Source: Bacteroidota bacterium | GTDB lineage: Bacteria; Bacteroidota; Bacteroidia; Palsa-965 | Assembly: GCA_016194975.1 (NCBI GenBank) | Contig: JACQAM010000003.1 | Coordinates: 1-64,000, forward strand | Direction of reading: 5' to 3' | Length of the DNA: 64,000 nt | In this document: one piece after another, positions 17,126 through 26,084 of the stretch | Layout: each line of letters starts with the position of its first letter | Position numbering within the stretch: position 1 is the stretch's first letter | Notes under the pieces: generated by a model | What the model was told of the DNA's origin: nothing | What the model saw: the letters and a program-made list of their open reading frames with translations, nothing else | Database searches by the model: none | Translations under genes and position numbers: made by a program

Positions 17126-18487
17126 TTATTTCAAGATATCCCGGAGAATACCAAAGACATCACGCGAAGTGATTTTATTCTCGTTTTTTCCTCCACCAAT
17201 GAAAACCGGCCAGTCATTCTTCGATTCCGGAATTCTTCCGTGTGATCCTTTCACCAAAGTTGCGTCGAGCGGAATTACATCCATCAGGTAGCGGAATCCT
17301 AATTTCTTTTTAATAATTTTTGATCCGACTTTCAATGCAGGTGCAGCGATCTGCGGATCAAGAAATAATTCTACAGGATCGTAGCCGGGCTTTTTATGGA
17401 TCTCTACCGTGCGCGCGAAGTCAGGCGCTTTTTTATCATCGAGCCAATAATAATAAGTGAACCAGGAATTTTTGTCGGCAACACAAATCAAATCGCCTGA
17501 ACGATCATGATCCAGGAAATATTTTTTCTGCTCGTTTTTATCCAGCACCATTTCTACTCCGTTGGTTTTTACGAGGAGGGCTTTTACTTTTTCAATTTCA
17601 ATTTTTTCCTTCACATATACATGCGCGAGCTGGTGATCGCACACCGCGAATGCGCGCGATGCACCTGCGTCAAGAAGTTCAAGACCGCTTTCTTCCCGAA
17701 TGGAGATGAAATTATTTTTCCGAAGCACACGATTCAGATGAACAGGATTATTCACCGAAGTAATTCCATATTCAGACAGCACGACCGCTTTCACATTTCT
17801 CTTTTCATAAAATGAAATTAATTTTTCACAAACACGATCAATCTCATTCAGATCAATTTTATTTTTCGCTACATCATTTCCATTCCTCTGAAAACAATAA
17901 TCGAGATGTGGCAGATATACCAATGAAAGTGTGGGCGAATATCGCTCTTCTACTTTCATGGAAGCATCAGCAATCCATTGCGAAGAACGGATACTTGTCT
18001 TCGGCCCCCAGAAATCAAACAGCGGAAAAATTCCAAGCTCATTCTGCAATTCATCGCGCAGCGCAGAAGGATGAGAATAAATATCGGGCAATTTCAATCC
18101 GTCGGCGTGATATTGCGGGCGCGGCGTTACGGAAAAATCGGCTGACGAATACATATTGTACCACCAGAACATATTTGCGCAGGTGAAATCCGGATTCTCT
18201 TTCTTCATCACTTCCCATATCTTTTCCGCCTGCACCAGTTTATTCGACTGACTCCAGAATTTTACCTCACACTCCTCGGAAAAATACCAACCATTGCCAA
18301 CGATCCCATGTTCCTTCGGATTTTTCCCGGTGAGATAAGTGGATTGAACGGAACAGGTGACAGCGGGAAGAATGGGATGCACAAGAGAAATATTTTTTTT
18401 CTCCGACCATTTTTTTAGAAACGGAGCGTGCTCCCCGATGAGAGACCGGGTAAGTCCAACGACGTTGATGACTGCGATTCGATTCAT
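17126..18487 (-). CDS. eboF: EboF-like alkaline phosphatase / type I phosphodiesterase family protein
   Basis: A 453-residue alkaline-phosphatase-superfamily enzyme of the nucleotide pyrophosphatase/phosphodiesterase type. The N-terminus INVVGLTRSLIGEHAPFL and the nucleophile region PAVTCSVQSTYLTGKNPKEHG (catalytic Thr/Ser) are visible, as are YLPHLDYCFQRNG and the metal-binding DHDRSGDL and KGSHGRIPES motifs. It closely resembles the phosphodiesterase encoded with eboABCDE in ebo clusters, which are linked to export or maturation of periplasmic metabolites such as scytonemin precursors. Here it lies 5.2 kb from eboE, on the same strand, beyond an inserted redox module. It has no signal peptide. 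Confidence 0.85.
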   Translation of the reverse strand: MNRIAVINVVGLTRSLIGEHAPFLKKWSEKKNISLVHPILPAVTCSVQSTYLTGKNPKEHGIVGNGWYFSEECEVKFWSQSNKLVQAEKIWEVMKKENPDFTCANMFWWYNMYSSADFSVTPRPQYHADGLKLPDIYSHPSALRDELQNELGIFPLFDFWGPKTSIRSSQWIADASMKVEERYSPTLSLVYLPHLDYCFQRNGNDVAKNKIDLNEIDRVCEKLISFYEKRNVKAVVLSEYGITSVNNPVHLNRVLRKNNFISIREESGLELLDAGASRAFAVCDHQLAHVYVKEKIEIEKVKALLVKTNGVEMVLDKNEQKKYFLDHDRSGDLICVADKNSWFTYYYWLDDKKAPDFARTVEIHKKPGYDPVELFLDPQIAAPALKVGSKIIKKKLGFRYLMDVIPLDATLVKGSHGRIPESKNDWPVFIGGGKNENKITSRDVFGILRDILK

Positions 18488-18868
18488 TTATTATAGTTGC
18501 GAATTATCCCGAAAATGTTCGGGACGAATATACAAATTACGAATGCGGGAACGGAATGAGGAAAGTGCGGATATACGAATTACGAATAGGGGAACGAAGT
18601 GCGAATAGGTGCGAAAATGCGAAGTGCGAATTTACAAATTACGAATGCGGGAACGGAATGCGGAAAGTGCGGATATACGAATTACGAATGAAATCATCGG
18701 TACTGATTTCCCTCACCAACTTAAGTGAGCATCATCATTCAGTAAACTTTTCATCGAATCTACTTTTGAAATGATTAATAGCATAATCATTCATCCCATT
18801 GAATTTTAACCGCTAACTATTCATCTTCTATTCTTATTCTCAGAAGGTGAAGAAAATTTATCGACAAA
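18488..18868. other. Divergent intergenic region with spacer-type repeats
   Basis: 381 bases between eboF (minus) and the Fe-S gene (plus). It must hold both divergent promoters. It contains two 57-bp direct repeats (listed separately) and several shorter tacgaattacgaat-like motifs of a kind often seen in Bacteroidota spacers. No open frame is supported. Confidence 0.6.
18531..18689. repeat. 57-bp direct repeat pair
   Basis: Copies at 18531-18587 and 18633-18689 differ at one base (gaatgag versus gaatgcg). Each starts tacaaattacgaatgcggg and ends tacgaattacgaat. The 45-bp gap is a degenerate version of the same motif (gcgaataggtgcgaaaatgcgaa). Confidence 0.9.
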
Positions 18869-19765
18869 ATGGATTCAGAAAATAAACCGGACAGAAGAAA
18901 ATTTCTCCGCTCCTCTTTTCTTGCATTGGGCGCCGGTTTTTTATCCGGTTCATTGCTTGAGTCGTGCGATCCTGAAAATGATACTGGAGAACAAGTGGCT
19001 GTTCTTACTCCGGATGGGAAATTAGTTTCGGTGCCGAAATCAAAATTATCCAGTGAACATTCAGTAATTACAAATGCCGAAGGGCGCGAAGGAATTCCTG
19101 GAAGAAAATTTGTAATGGTCATTGATCTTTCAAAATGTGATGGCTGTGGAAAATGCACTGAAGCCTGCAATAAAATGCACTTTCTTCCTCCCACGAAAGA
19201 ATGGATTGAAGTTTTGAAAATGCAGGATAACACGGAAGAAGCGCCTTACTGGTTTCCGAAAAACTGTTTTCATTGCGACAACCCACCCTGTACAAAAGTT
19301 TGCCCGGTTGATGCAACTTTTAAACGCGAAGATGGAATTGTTGCAATTGATAATGAGCGATGCATTGGTTGCAGATTTTGTATGGCAGCATGTCCTTATT
19401 CTGCGCGCACGTTCAATTGGGCTGAACCCATTAAACCAAATATCATAGAATCAAATGAATCAATAGAACATGTTTTTCAGAGTAAAAAAGGTTGCGTTGA
19501 AAAATGTGATTTCTGTCCGCACATGGCGAGAGAAGGAAAACTTCCTGGTTGCGTAACAGGTTGCCCTATGGATGCTATTTATTTCGGAGATGAAATTGAA
19601 GATGCGGTTACAGATGGGTCGGGCAATACGTTCCGCCTTTCGCAAATGCTCGAAGAAAAATCTGCGTATCGCTTCATGGAAGAATTAGGAACACAACCGC
19701 GTGTATATTATTTGCCGCCGTATAGCAGGATGTATCCTGGGCCGGAAAAAAATCAGCAATCTTAA
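18869..19765 (+). CDS. Tat-exported 4x[4Fe-4S] ferredoxin-like subunit (NrfC/PsrB/DmsB type)
   Basis: A 298-residue periplasmic electron-transfer subunit. The N-terminus has a twin-arginine motif (RRKFLRSS, residues 9-16) followed by a hydrophobic stretch and a lipobox-like LLESC (Cys33), so it may be a Tat lipoprotein. Four ferredoxin Cys sets follow: CDGCGKCTEAC, CFHCDNPPCTKVC, CIGCRFCMAAC, and CDFC...CVTGC, enough for four cubane clusters. Such subunits pass electrons between a quinone-reactive NrfD subunit and a catalytic or cytochrome partner. The stop overlaps the nrfD-like start (TAATG). Confidence 0.93.
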   Translation: MDSENKPDRRKFLRSSFLALGAGFLSGSLLESCDPENDTGEQVAVLTPDGKLVSVPKSKLSSEHSVITNAEGREGIPGRKFVMVIDLSKCDGCGKCTEACNKMHFLPPTKEWIEVLKMQDNTEEAPYWFPKNCFHCDNPPCTKVCPVDATFKREDGIVAIDNERCIGCRFCMAACPYSARTFNWAEPIKPNIIESNESIEHVFQSKKGCVEKCDFCPHMAREGKLPGCVTGCPMDAIYFGDEIEDAVTDGSGNTFRLSQMLEEKSAYRFMEELGTQPRVYYLPPYSRMYPGPEKNQQS

Positions 19766-21078
19766 TGACAAAGCAACTGTCCATACAGAATGAATTGATG
19801 AGTAAGATGCAGCCATTTTCTGTGAAAGGAAAAATACTGATCTGGCTGCTTACATTAATTTTTCTTGCAGGAATTTTTGCCTACATCTATCAACTGAAGA
19901 ACGGGCTTGTGGTGACAGCTATGAGAGATTATGTGAGTTGGGGATTATATATTTCTGTTTTTATTTTTTTTATCGGGATCAGTCACGTAGGTGCGCTCAT
20001 GTCGGCGATCCTGAGATTAACAAAAGCAGAATGGCGATATCCCATTACGAGAATGGCGGAAGCGATTACGTTTTCATCTTTGCTCTTCGCTGCGCTGATG
20101 CCGATCTTCGATTTAGGCCGCCCCGATCGCTTGCTGCATCTTTTATTTTATGGAAGAATTCAGTCGCCAATACTCTGGGATGTAATGGCCATCCTGACTT
20201 ATTTTTTCGGGAGTATTCTTTTTCTTTATCTCCCGATGATTCCGGATCTCGCTTTGTTGCGCGATTCAAAAAAAATTTCAACGGTAAGAAAATTTATTTA
20301 TTCAAAACTTTCTCTCGGATGGAACAATCTTCCCGAACAGAAAAAACTTCTTGATAAGTGTATTGGCATAATGACCCTAATAATTATTCCGATTGCTGTT
20401 TCCGTTCACACCGTTGTTTCGTGGTTATTTGCAATGACGCTTCGCCCGGGATGGTCAAGCACCATCTTCGGCCCCTATTTCGTTGCAGGTGCAATTATGT
20501 CGGGATGTGCTGCTGTAATTATTGCGATGGCTGGCTTCCGCAAAGCATATCATCTTGAAAAATATATTACGCTTAAACATTTCCAGCGGTTATCGATTTT
20601 ACTGCTCACACTGGCATTGATTTATTTTTATTTCAATGTGAATGAATATGGAGTTCCCGCTTACAAAATGGAGCGCGGCGAAAAAGAATTACTTACTGAT
20701 CTCTTCTACGGAAAGTACAGTTGGATTTACTGGATGGTACAAACTGCAGGATTGTTTATTCCAATGGTAATGCTTGCGTTTTCAGCAATAAGAAAATCTG
20801 TTCCCTCGATGGTAATTGCTTCAGTTTTGATTGTGCTGGGCTCATTGGTAAAAAGATATCTCGTCGTTATTCCAACACTGCTTCATCCGTTTATCCCTAT
20901 ACAAAATGCAGTTAAAGGATATGGCAATTATTTTCCAAGTGCAGCCGAATGGATGATAGTTGCAGGTTCTTTTGCAGGTTTTTTCCTGGTGTACATAGGG
21001 TTCTCAAAATTATTTCCAATTGTTCCAATCGTAGAAACAGCAGAGAATTTCACCATAGAAAAAAGCATCGATGAATAA
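19765..21078 (+). CDS. NrfD/PsrC-type quinone-interacting membrane subunit
   Basis: A 437-residue polytopic protein with about ten membrane helices and the NrfD-family core (WGLYISVFIFFIGISHVGAL, AEAITFSSLLFAALMPIFDL, GRPDRLLHLL, SPILWDV). NrfD proteins oxidise or reduce the quinone pool and are partnered by a four-cluster Fe-S protein, here encoded just upstream with overlapping stop and start. The direction of electron flow cannot be decided from sequence. The size and helices resemble the NrfD subunits of alternative complex III as well as PsrC. Confidence 0.93.
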   Translation: MTKQLSIQNELMSKMQPFSVKGKILIWLLTLIFLAGIFAYIYQLKNGLVVTAMRDYVSWGLYISVFIFFIGISHVGALMSAILRLTKAEWRYPITRMAEAITFSSLLFAALMPIFDLGRPDRLLHLLFYGRIQSPILWDVMAILTYFFGSILFLYLPMIPDLALLRDSKKISTVRKFIYSKLSLGWNNLPEQKKLLDKCIGIMTLIIIPIAVSVHTVVSWLFAMTLRPGWSSTIFGPYFVAGAIMSGCAAVIIAMAGFRKAYHLEKYITLKHFQRLSILLLTLALIYFYFNVNEYGVPAYKMERGEKELLTDLFYGKYSWIYWMVQTAGLFIPMVMLAFSAIRKSVPSMVIASVLIVLGSLVKRYLVVIPTLLHPFIPIQNAVKGYGNYFPSAAEWMIVAGSFAGFFLVYIGFSKLFPIVPIVETAENFTIEKSIDE

Positions 21079-21616
21079 AATAAAATTCATAGTATTTTTT
21101 CTGTTGACCCTTGTTTTCGCAAAAGTTTCAGGAGCAGAAAAAGATTCGTGTACAATAAAAATGAATGTGCTTAAAACCGATAGCGGTTATATCATTTCTG
21201 CATGGGTTCATAAAAAAGAAAAAGAAATTCCACTTAAAGATATTTCAGTGGTTTTCGAAGTGAAGAGATTATTCGGATGGATGGAATTGCCGGAAGAAAC
21301 AACCGACAGTACAGGACGCGCACAGGTATTTATTCCAATGGATCTTCCTCCACAACCAGATCATGGGTTAATGACTATTAAAGTTGTAATTGAAGATAAT
21401 GATGATGTGAATGACGCATCAGGCCAAATTGAATTTAAAACAATACGTCAGCCCGATTTGAAAACGCAAAAAACAAGTAGAGCAATATGGGCATCCAAAG
21501 CGCCGGTATGGCTGATCATTGTGGTGAGTGTTCTGCTTGGCGGCGTCTGGCTAACCTATGCCTTCGTACTCAAAACTATGCGCTCTATTAAAAAGATAAA
21601 TAAGTCCAACACATGA
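21071..21616 (+). CDS. Periplasmic beta-rich protein with C-terminal membrane anchor
   Basis: A 181-residue unknown. It has a signal peptide (MNKIKFIVFFLLTLVFAKVS), a ~115-residue beta-rich domain (ISAWVHKKEKEIPLKDISVV, GRAQVFIPMDLPPQPDHGL), and one membrane helix near the C-terminus (APVWLIIVVSVLLGGVWLTY) with a short basic tail. It overlaps the NrfD gene by 8 bases and the cytochrome gene by 4, so it is probably a co-translated accessory part of the redox complex. No family is recognised. Confidence 0.8.
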   Translation: MNKIKFIVFFLLTLVFAKVSGAEKDSCTIKMNVLKTDSGYIISAWVHKKEKEIPLKDISVVFEVKRLFGWMELPEETTDSTGRAQVFIPMDLPPQPDHGLMTIKVVIEDNDDVNDASGQIEFKTIRQPDLKTQKTSRAIWASKAPVWLIIVVSVLLGGVWLTYAFVLKTMRSIKKINKSNT

Positions 21617-21999
21617 AAAAAATAATATTACTTCTGTCTTTTACAATTTTTGCGTTCCAGCAAAAAACACAATGGGTGGCTCCGCCCTCTGCCGATAAAT
21701 TAAAGAATCCGGTTGCTGCTGATGAGAATTCGATTAATGCAGGCAAACTGATTTATTCGCCACAATGCAAATCCTGCCATGGATCAAAAGGAAAAGGTGA
21801 TGGCCCGAAAGCAGCAGACTTTGATGTTTCAGTAGGAGATTTTACTTCCGAAAATTTCAGGTCGCAGTCCGACGGAGCCATCTTCTGGAAAATCGGTGAA
21901 GGGAAAAAACCGATGCCCGCTTTCAAAGGAAAACTCAGTGATGACCAGCGATGGAATCTTGTGAATTATATCAGGACACTTGGAGCAATAAAAAAATAA
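21613..21999 (+). CDS. Small monohaem cytochrome c
   Basis: A 128-residue exported class-I cytochrome. It has an N-terminal signal segment, a haem motif CKSCH (residues ~54-58) in SPQCKSCHGSKGKGDGPKA, and a distal methionine in GEGKKPMPAFKGKLSDDQRW, followed by the final helix WNLVNYIRTLG. It would carry electrons in the periplasm to or from the Fe-S/NrfD complex. It overlaps the preceding gene by 4 bases. Confidence 0.9.
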   Translation: MKKIILLLSFTIFAFQQKTQWVAPPSADKLKNPVAADENSINAGKLIYSPQCKSCHGSKGKGDGPKAADFDVSVGDFTSENFRSQSDGAIFWKIGEGKKPMPAFKGKLSDDQRWNLVNYIRTLGAIKK

Positions 22000-22087
22000 T
22001 TTGAGGAAAGTCATTATTCCTCCTGACTGAAATCATTTTGTACTCATTTCAATTTTCAAATTTTTGTGTCACAAATTTTTATTAGCC

Positions 22088-23359
22088 ATGAAAAACATTC
22101 TTACACTATTTGTATTTGTTATAGTTATTTCTGGAAATGTTTTTTCCCAGGACAGCATTAAACCTTCTCCCACCTTTGGAGAATTGAAATACGTGATCAC
22201 CGGCGATGTGTTTTACGGATTCAAATATCTTTCATCACCAAGAGGAAACACCGCCACATTTACAACACTCGGTTACAACCCGGTGATCCTGTACAAACTT
22301 TCTGATAAACTATTCTTTGAAGGTGAAATAGAATTTCAAACCAGCCGCTGGCAGGAAGATCCCTCACTCACGAGCGGAAATGCTGCAGCAGAAGGGGTGG
22401 CAGTTGAACTTGAATATGCAAATATGAATTATGTTATAAATAAATATATGCTGTTTAAAGCAGGAGCGCTGTTCACTCCTTATGGAGTTTTTGAAGATTG
22501 GTATCACCAGCGAATCTCCAACCGTTTCACGAGTCGCCCGGTTGGAATTGGCCACGGAGGTATTGAACCCGGATCGGATGAAGGAATTGAACTGAATGGC
22601 GGAATTCCCATTGGCATAGCCAAGATGCATTACGCTGTTGCTTTACTCAATGGAGCGAAATTGATTACACAGCAGGAAGACGCATCAAATACCACAACAC
22701 AAAACATAGGCAACCTCGAGTATGAAAATATTATTGATAATAATACGAACAAAGCATTGGTCGCCCGAATAGGAATTCTGCCTTTCTCTGATAATTGTTT
22801 AGAATTCGGAGGATGGTATGGAAGCCAGGTGGTAAGCGCAACCGGTGATAAATTAAATTCAAATGTGAAAGCAATTCATTCCGGAGTTTATTTTTCTTTT
22901 GCGAAAGATATTGAACCCATTAAGGGAACAATCACTGTTCGTTCTCAATATTCAATGCTGTCGGTTGGAAATTTTCTTTACACTTTATCGAGCGATACAG
23001 GAACAAACATCGGAAAGCAATACTCATTTGCAAACAACAATAGTCACGCCTATTATGCTTCTTTTAATTATCGCGGGGCAATGATGAAAAATAAATACCT
23101 CAAGCGAATTGAAGTAGGCGTTCGTTATGGTTCTGTTACTTATCCTGACAAAGCCTATGGCAACTGGATAATGCCAACTACATCTTCTGCGGCAAAAAGC
23201 AGAACGCAATTAGCTTACGTGGTGGATTACTGGCTGAAATGGAATGCAGTTATTAAAATCGCTTATGAACAGAATTACATTGCTAAAGACCCGGTTAAGG
23301 GAACAACACCTGCTACCCCGCCGGGAACATTGGTGATACAATTTGCAATGGGATTATAA
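22088..23359 (+). CDS. Outer-membrane porin-like beta-barrel
   Basis: With the ATG at 22088 the product has 423 residues and a signal peptide (MKNILTLFVFVIVISGNVFS). The rest is alternating beta strands of a phosphate-selective-porin-like barrel (FFEGEIEFQ, YMLFKAGALFTPYGVFEDW, KALVARIGILPF, VVDYWLKWNAVIKIAYEQNY). The last residues (LVIQFAMGL) look like a barrel end. Porins of this kind are often encoded with respiratory modules, where they let small substrates or ions into the periplasm. Substrate unknown. Confidence 0.78.
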   Translation: MKNILTLFVFVIVISGNVFSQDSIKPSPTFGELKYVITGDVFYGFKYLSSPRGNTATFTTLGYNPVILYKLSDKLFFEGEIEFQTSRWQEDPSLTSGNAAAEGVAVELEYANMNYVINKYMLFKAGALFTPYGVFEDWYHQRISNRFTSRPVGIGHGGIEPGSDEGIELNGGIPIGIAKMHYAVALLNGAKLITQQEDASNTTTQNIGNLEYENIIDNNTNKALVARIGILPFSDNCLEFGGWYGSQVVSATGDKLNSNVKAIHSGVYFSFAKDIEPIKGTITVRSQYSMLSVGNFLYTLSSDTGTNIGKQYSFANNNSHAYYASFNYRGAMMKNKYLKRIEVGVRYGSVTYPDKAYGNWIMPTTSSAAKSRTQLAYVVDYWLKWNAVIKIAYEQNYIAKDPVKGTTPATPPGTLVIQFAMGL

Positions 23360-23377
23360 AATTTTAAATTGAAGGTC

Positions 23378-23650
23378 ATGAAAAAAATAAAAAATATTCT
23401 GTTCGTTGCAATAACGTTAATCGCACTTGCAACTATCGGTGGAAGTTGCGGCGCAAGTAAAGATATTGAATCGGAAAAAAGCGGCTCACAACTCTGGGGC
23501 GAAAATTGTTCCAGATGCCACAATGCGCCTGCCTCGTCTGTTTATTCTCCCGCCCAATGGGAGGTTCTGGTGATGCACATGAAGACACGGGCCATGATCC
23601 CCGATGAAGAATGCAAAAAAATTCTTGAGTTTCTTCAGTCAGGACAATAA
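23378..23650 (+). CDS. Small exported c-type haem protein
   Basis: A 90-residue lipoprotein-like product with a signal (NILFVAITLIALATIGGSCG, Cys in a GGSC lipobox), one haem motif CSRCH in WGENCSRCHNAPASS, and a possible distal Met in HMKTRAMIP. It resembles single-haem cytochromes encoded next to respiratory complexes. It ends the redox operon and is convergent with eboE, with only 5 bases between the two stops. Confidence 0.82.
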   Translation: MKKIKNILFVAITLIALATIGGSCGASKDIESEKSGSQLWGENCSRCHNAPASSVYSPAQWEVLVMHMKTRAMIPDEECKKILEFLQSGQ

Positions 23651-23655
23651 GCGAT

Positions 23656-24864
23656 TCATTTCATTTTTTCCAAAAGCCATTTCAATTCACGGATGATGGA
23701 TTCATCAATCGGCAATTTTTCTTCTTTTGGTAAAACATCCCACGTGTAGGTTTCTACTTCGAGATGAGAAGTAAATTTATTTTTTTTCAGGATCTCAAAA
23801 ACTTCCAGGATGTCTTCCTGCGTAGAAGCGAGCGCACTATAAGCGGGCATGAACACAGGCACATGGTAATGCGTGCGCCACTCGACCCAGTCTTTATTTT
23901 CAAATTCTTTTAATGCATCAGGAAGATCTGTAAAATGGCGCAGTTCTCCTTTATTATTTTTTGCAATCGTCTGGTGGAGATAAGTTGACTCTGCGAATGA
24001 AGAATATTTTTCCAGGATATTTTTTCGATCTGCTTTTTCTTCCGTGAGGACTTTCAGCGCGGAACTGATCTGCACTTTCCCGATTTTAATTCCTGCATTC
24101 TGAAATTTCGCGATCACGCTTCCCGGTTCTTCAAATTCCACAGCAAAATGGCAAACATCATAACAGATGCGGATGTGGTCAAGGATGAGTTTTGTTGCTT
24201 CTTCATTATTCAAACCATTTTTGTCGTTGAAATAATTTACGCCGAATGGAATGAGATAATTTTTAAAAAAGAAAATTGTTTCATCAGAATTCTCCAGCAG
24301 GCAACGCGGCTCCGGTTCAATATCGAGATGAATTATTTTCCCTGTCGAATTCCTGATCGCCGCCATTTCCTCCACGCATTTCATCAAATGAAAACAGGAA
24401 GACTTAATAATAAAATCCAACTGGGCGGTGTCTTTGATCCACGGTTTGAAAGATAACGGAGAAGTTGAAATTCCTCCTTCGGAATTTTCTGAGATTAATT
24501 CGGCCATCACATTGATGAGGTCAAGCGTGTATTGCAAACGAAGATCGGTGGTCCAGTCGGGTTTGTACACTTCATCTTTTACAATGGAATGATGAAAATT
24601 CCCGAATGGAAATCCATTCATCGTGAAAACATAACAATCCTTCCCCTTCAACCACGATTTGAATTCATCGAGATGATTTTCCGTCAACAGGACGCCTGCT
24701 GCTTCCGCACTCAATCGTAAACCAATTCCGAATTTTTTATCGGGAGAAACTGAATTTTTAATTCCGGGAATATTTTTCTTCAGCGCAGCGAAAACTTCTT
24801 CCCACGTTTCACCGGGATGAATGTTGGAACAATACGTGAGATGTAAATTCTCCGCGATCTCCAT
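23656..24864 (-). CDS. eboE: EboE-like TIM-barrel metabolite traffic protein
   Basis: A 402-residue protein of the sugar-phosphate isomerase/AP-endonuclease (TIM-barrel) type. It has the N-terminal LHLTYCSNIHPGETWEEVF, typical of EboE, and candidate metal ligands in HLDIEPEPRC, CYDVCHFAVEFEEP and SHLEVETYTWDVLP. EboE belongs to the conserved eboABCDEF set, which helps move or mature a secondary metabolite at the cell envelope. Its reaction is not known. It lies 2 bases downstream of eboD. Confidence 0.9.
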   Translation of the reverse strand: MEIAENLHLTYCSNIHPGETWEEVFAALKKNIPGIKNSVSPDKKFGIGLRLSAEAAGVLLTENHLDEFKSWLKGKDCYVFTMNGFPFGNFHHSIVKDEVYKPDWTTDLRLQYTLDLINVMAELISENSEGGISTSPLSFKPWIKDTAQLDFIIKSSCFHLMKCVEEMAAIRNSTGKIIHLDIEPEPRCLLENSDETIFFFKNYLIPFGVNYFNDKNGLNNEEATKLILDHIRICYDVCHFAVEFEEPGSVIAKFQNAGIKIGKVQISSALKVLTEEKADRKNILEKYSSFAESTYLHQTIAKNNKGELRHFTDLPDALKEFENKDWVEWRTHYHVPVFMPAYSALASTQEDILEVFEILKKNKFTSHLEVETYTWDVLPKEEKLPIDESIIRELKWLLEKMK

Positions 24865-24866
24865 TT

Positions 24867-25988
24867 TCAGGATTTGAAATTCTTCAGAAAACCAACAGCA
24901 TTCATCATCAGTTGCTCATGCACTTCATGAACTTCAATTCCTTTCCCGATCTTCTCCAGCAACATAATGGTCAATTCTCCCCCGAGATGTTCACGGAATT
25001 CCTGCAACCCTTCAAGTAAATTATTTTCCATCTCATTCGCGAACAATTTGAAATTTAATTTTTCCGAAAGATTGATGAGGCGCAACAATTCTTTTTCGCT
25101 CAATTTCCCAATGAGATTTGAATAAACGGCATCCAAACACATTCCAATAACCACGGCCTCACCATGACGAATTTCATACTTGCTCAATTGTTCAATCTTG
25201 TGCGCACTCCAGTGTCCGTAATCCAGCGGGCGCGAACTTCCTTGTTCAAAAGGATCGACGCTGGCAATATGTTGCAAATGCATCGAGGCGCAAACGTAAA
25301 TTAATTGCTTAATAATTTTTTCATCACGATTATTTAATTCGTCTGCATGCTTCTCGATGAAATCAAAAAAATCTGCGTCTTTCACCAACGCAACTTTTAT
25401 CGCTTCCGCAATTCCACAACGGAAATCACGATCATCTAAAGTTTTCAGAAAAGAACAATCGTTGATAACAGCAAAGGGTGGGGCAAAAGTTCCCAGAAAA
25501 TTTTTCTTCCCGAAATAATTTATTCCATTTTTCACACCAACACCAGAATCGTTTTGAGATAAAACAGTTGACGGAAAACGAATGTGACGAATTCCACGAT
25601 GAGAAATCGCAGCAGCGAATCCAACAACATCAAGAACGGCTCCTCCTCCAATTGCAACAACATAAGAATGTCGATCCATTTTATTTTCATCAATTGCCGA
25701 AAGAATATTTTGAAGAACTCCGAAATCATTTTTTGCTGTTTCTCCTCCACCAACAATCATTCTTGCTGTTGCCAATTTGTAAGGGGAATTTTTAAAATAA
25801 TTTTCAATTCGATTTACTAAATCCAAATCAGTTCCAACAACTGCATTGTCGATTACAAAAAGAAATTTACTCCCTGCTTGAATTCCACATTGTGCGAAAA
25901 TATCTTCTTTGTTTTTTTCTCGATCAAAAAATGAATCGACAAAAAAAACCGGGTAGGAAAAATTTATTTTGAATTGCTGGCGGATCAC
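24867..25988 (-). CDS. eboD: EboD-like 3-dehydroquinate synthase homologue
   Basis: A 373-residue member of the dehydroquinate-synthase/sugar-phosphate cyclase family, starting at a GTG. The NAD site GGGAVLDVVGFAAA (~116-129), the AEAIK glutamate, and the two metal histidines in DYGHWSAHKIE and RHGEAVVIGM are all present, so catalysis is plausible. In ebo clusters this paralogue is thought to make a cyclitol-type product rather than serve the shikimate pathway, and its context here (between eboC and eboE) supports that reading. Confidence 0.9.
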   Translation of the reverse strand: MIRQQFKINFSYPVFFVDSFFDREKNKEDIFAQCGIQAGSKFLFVIDNAVVGTDLDLVNRIENYFKNSPYKLATARMIVGGGETAKNDFGVLQNILSAIDENKMDRHSYVVAIGGGAVLDVVGFAAAISHRGIRHIRFPSTVLSQNDSGVGVKNGINYFGKKNFLGTFAPPFAVINDCSFLKTLDDRDFRCGIAEAIKVALVKDADFFDFIEKHADELNNRDEKIIKQLIYVCASMHLQHIASVDPFEQGSSRPLDYGHWSAHKIEQLSKYEIRHGEAVVIGMCLDAVYSNLIGKLSEKELLRLINLSEKLNFKLFANEMENNLLEGLQEFREHLGGELTIMLLEKIGKGIEVHEVHEQLMMNAVGFLKNFKS

Positions 25989-26084
25989 GGCGGTTTTCTG
26001 AAATTGATTCCGAAATTACCAATAAGTTCTCTCCCGATAACAATCGGGATTCTCCAGAACGGACAAAAAACAAAGATCAAAAAA

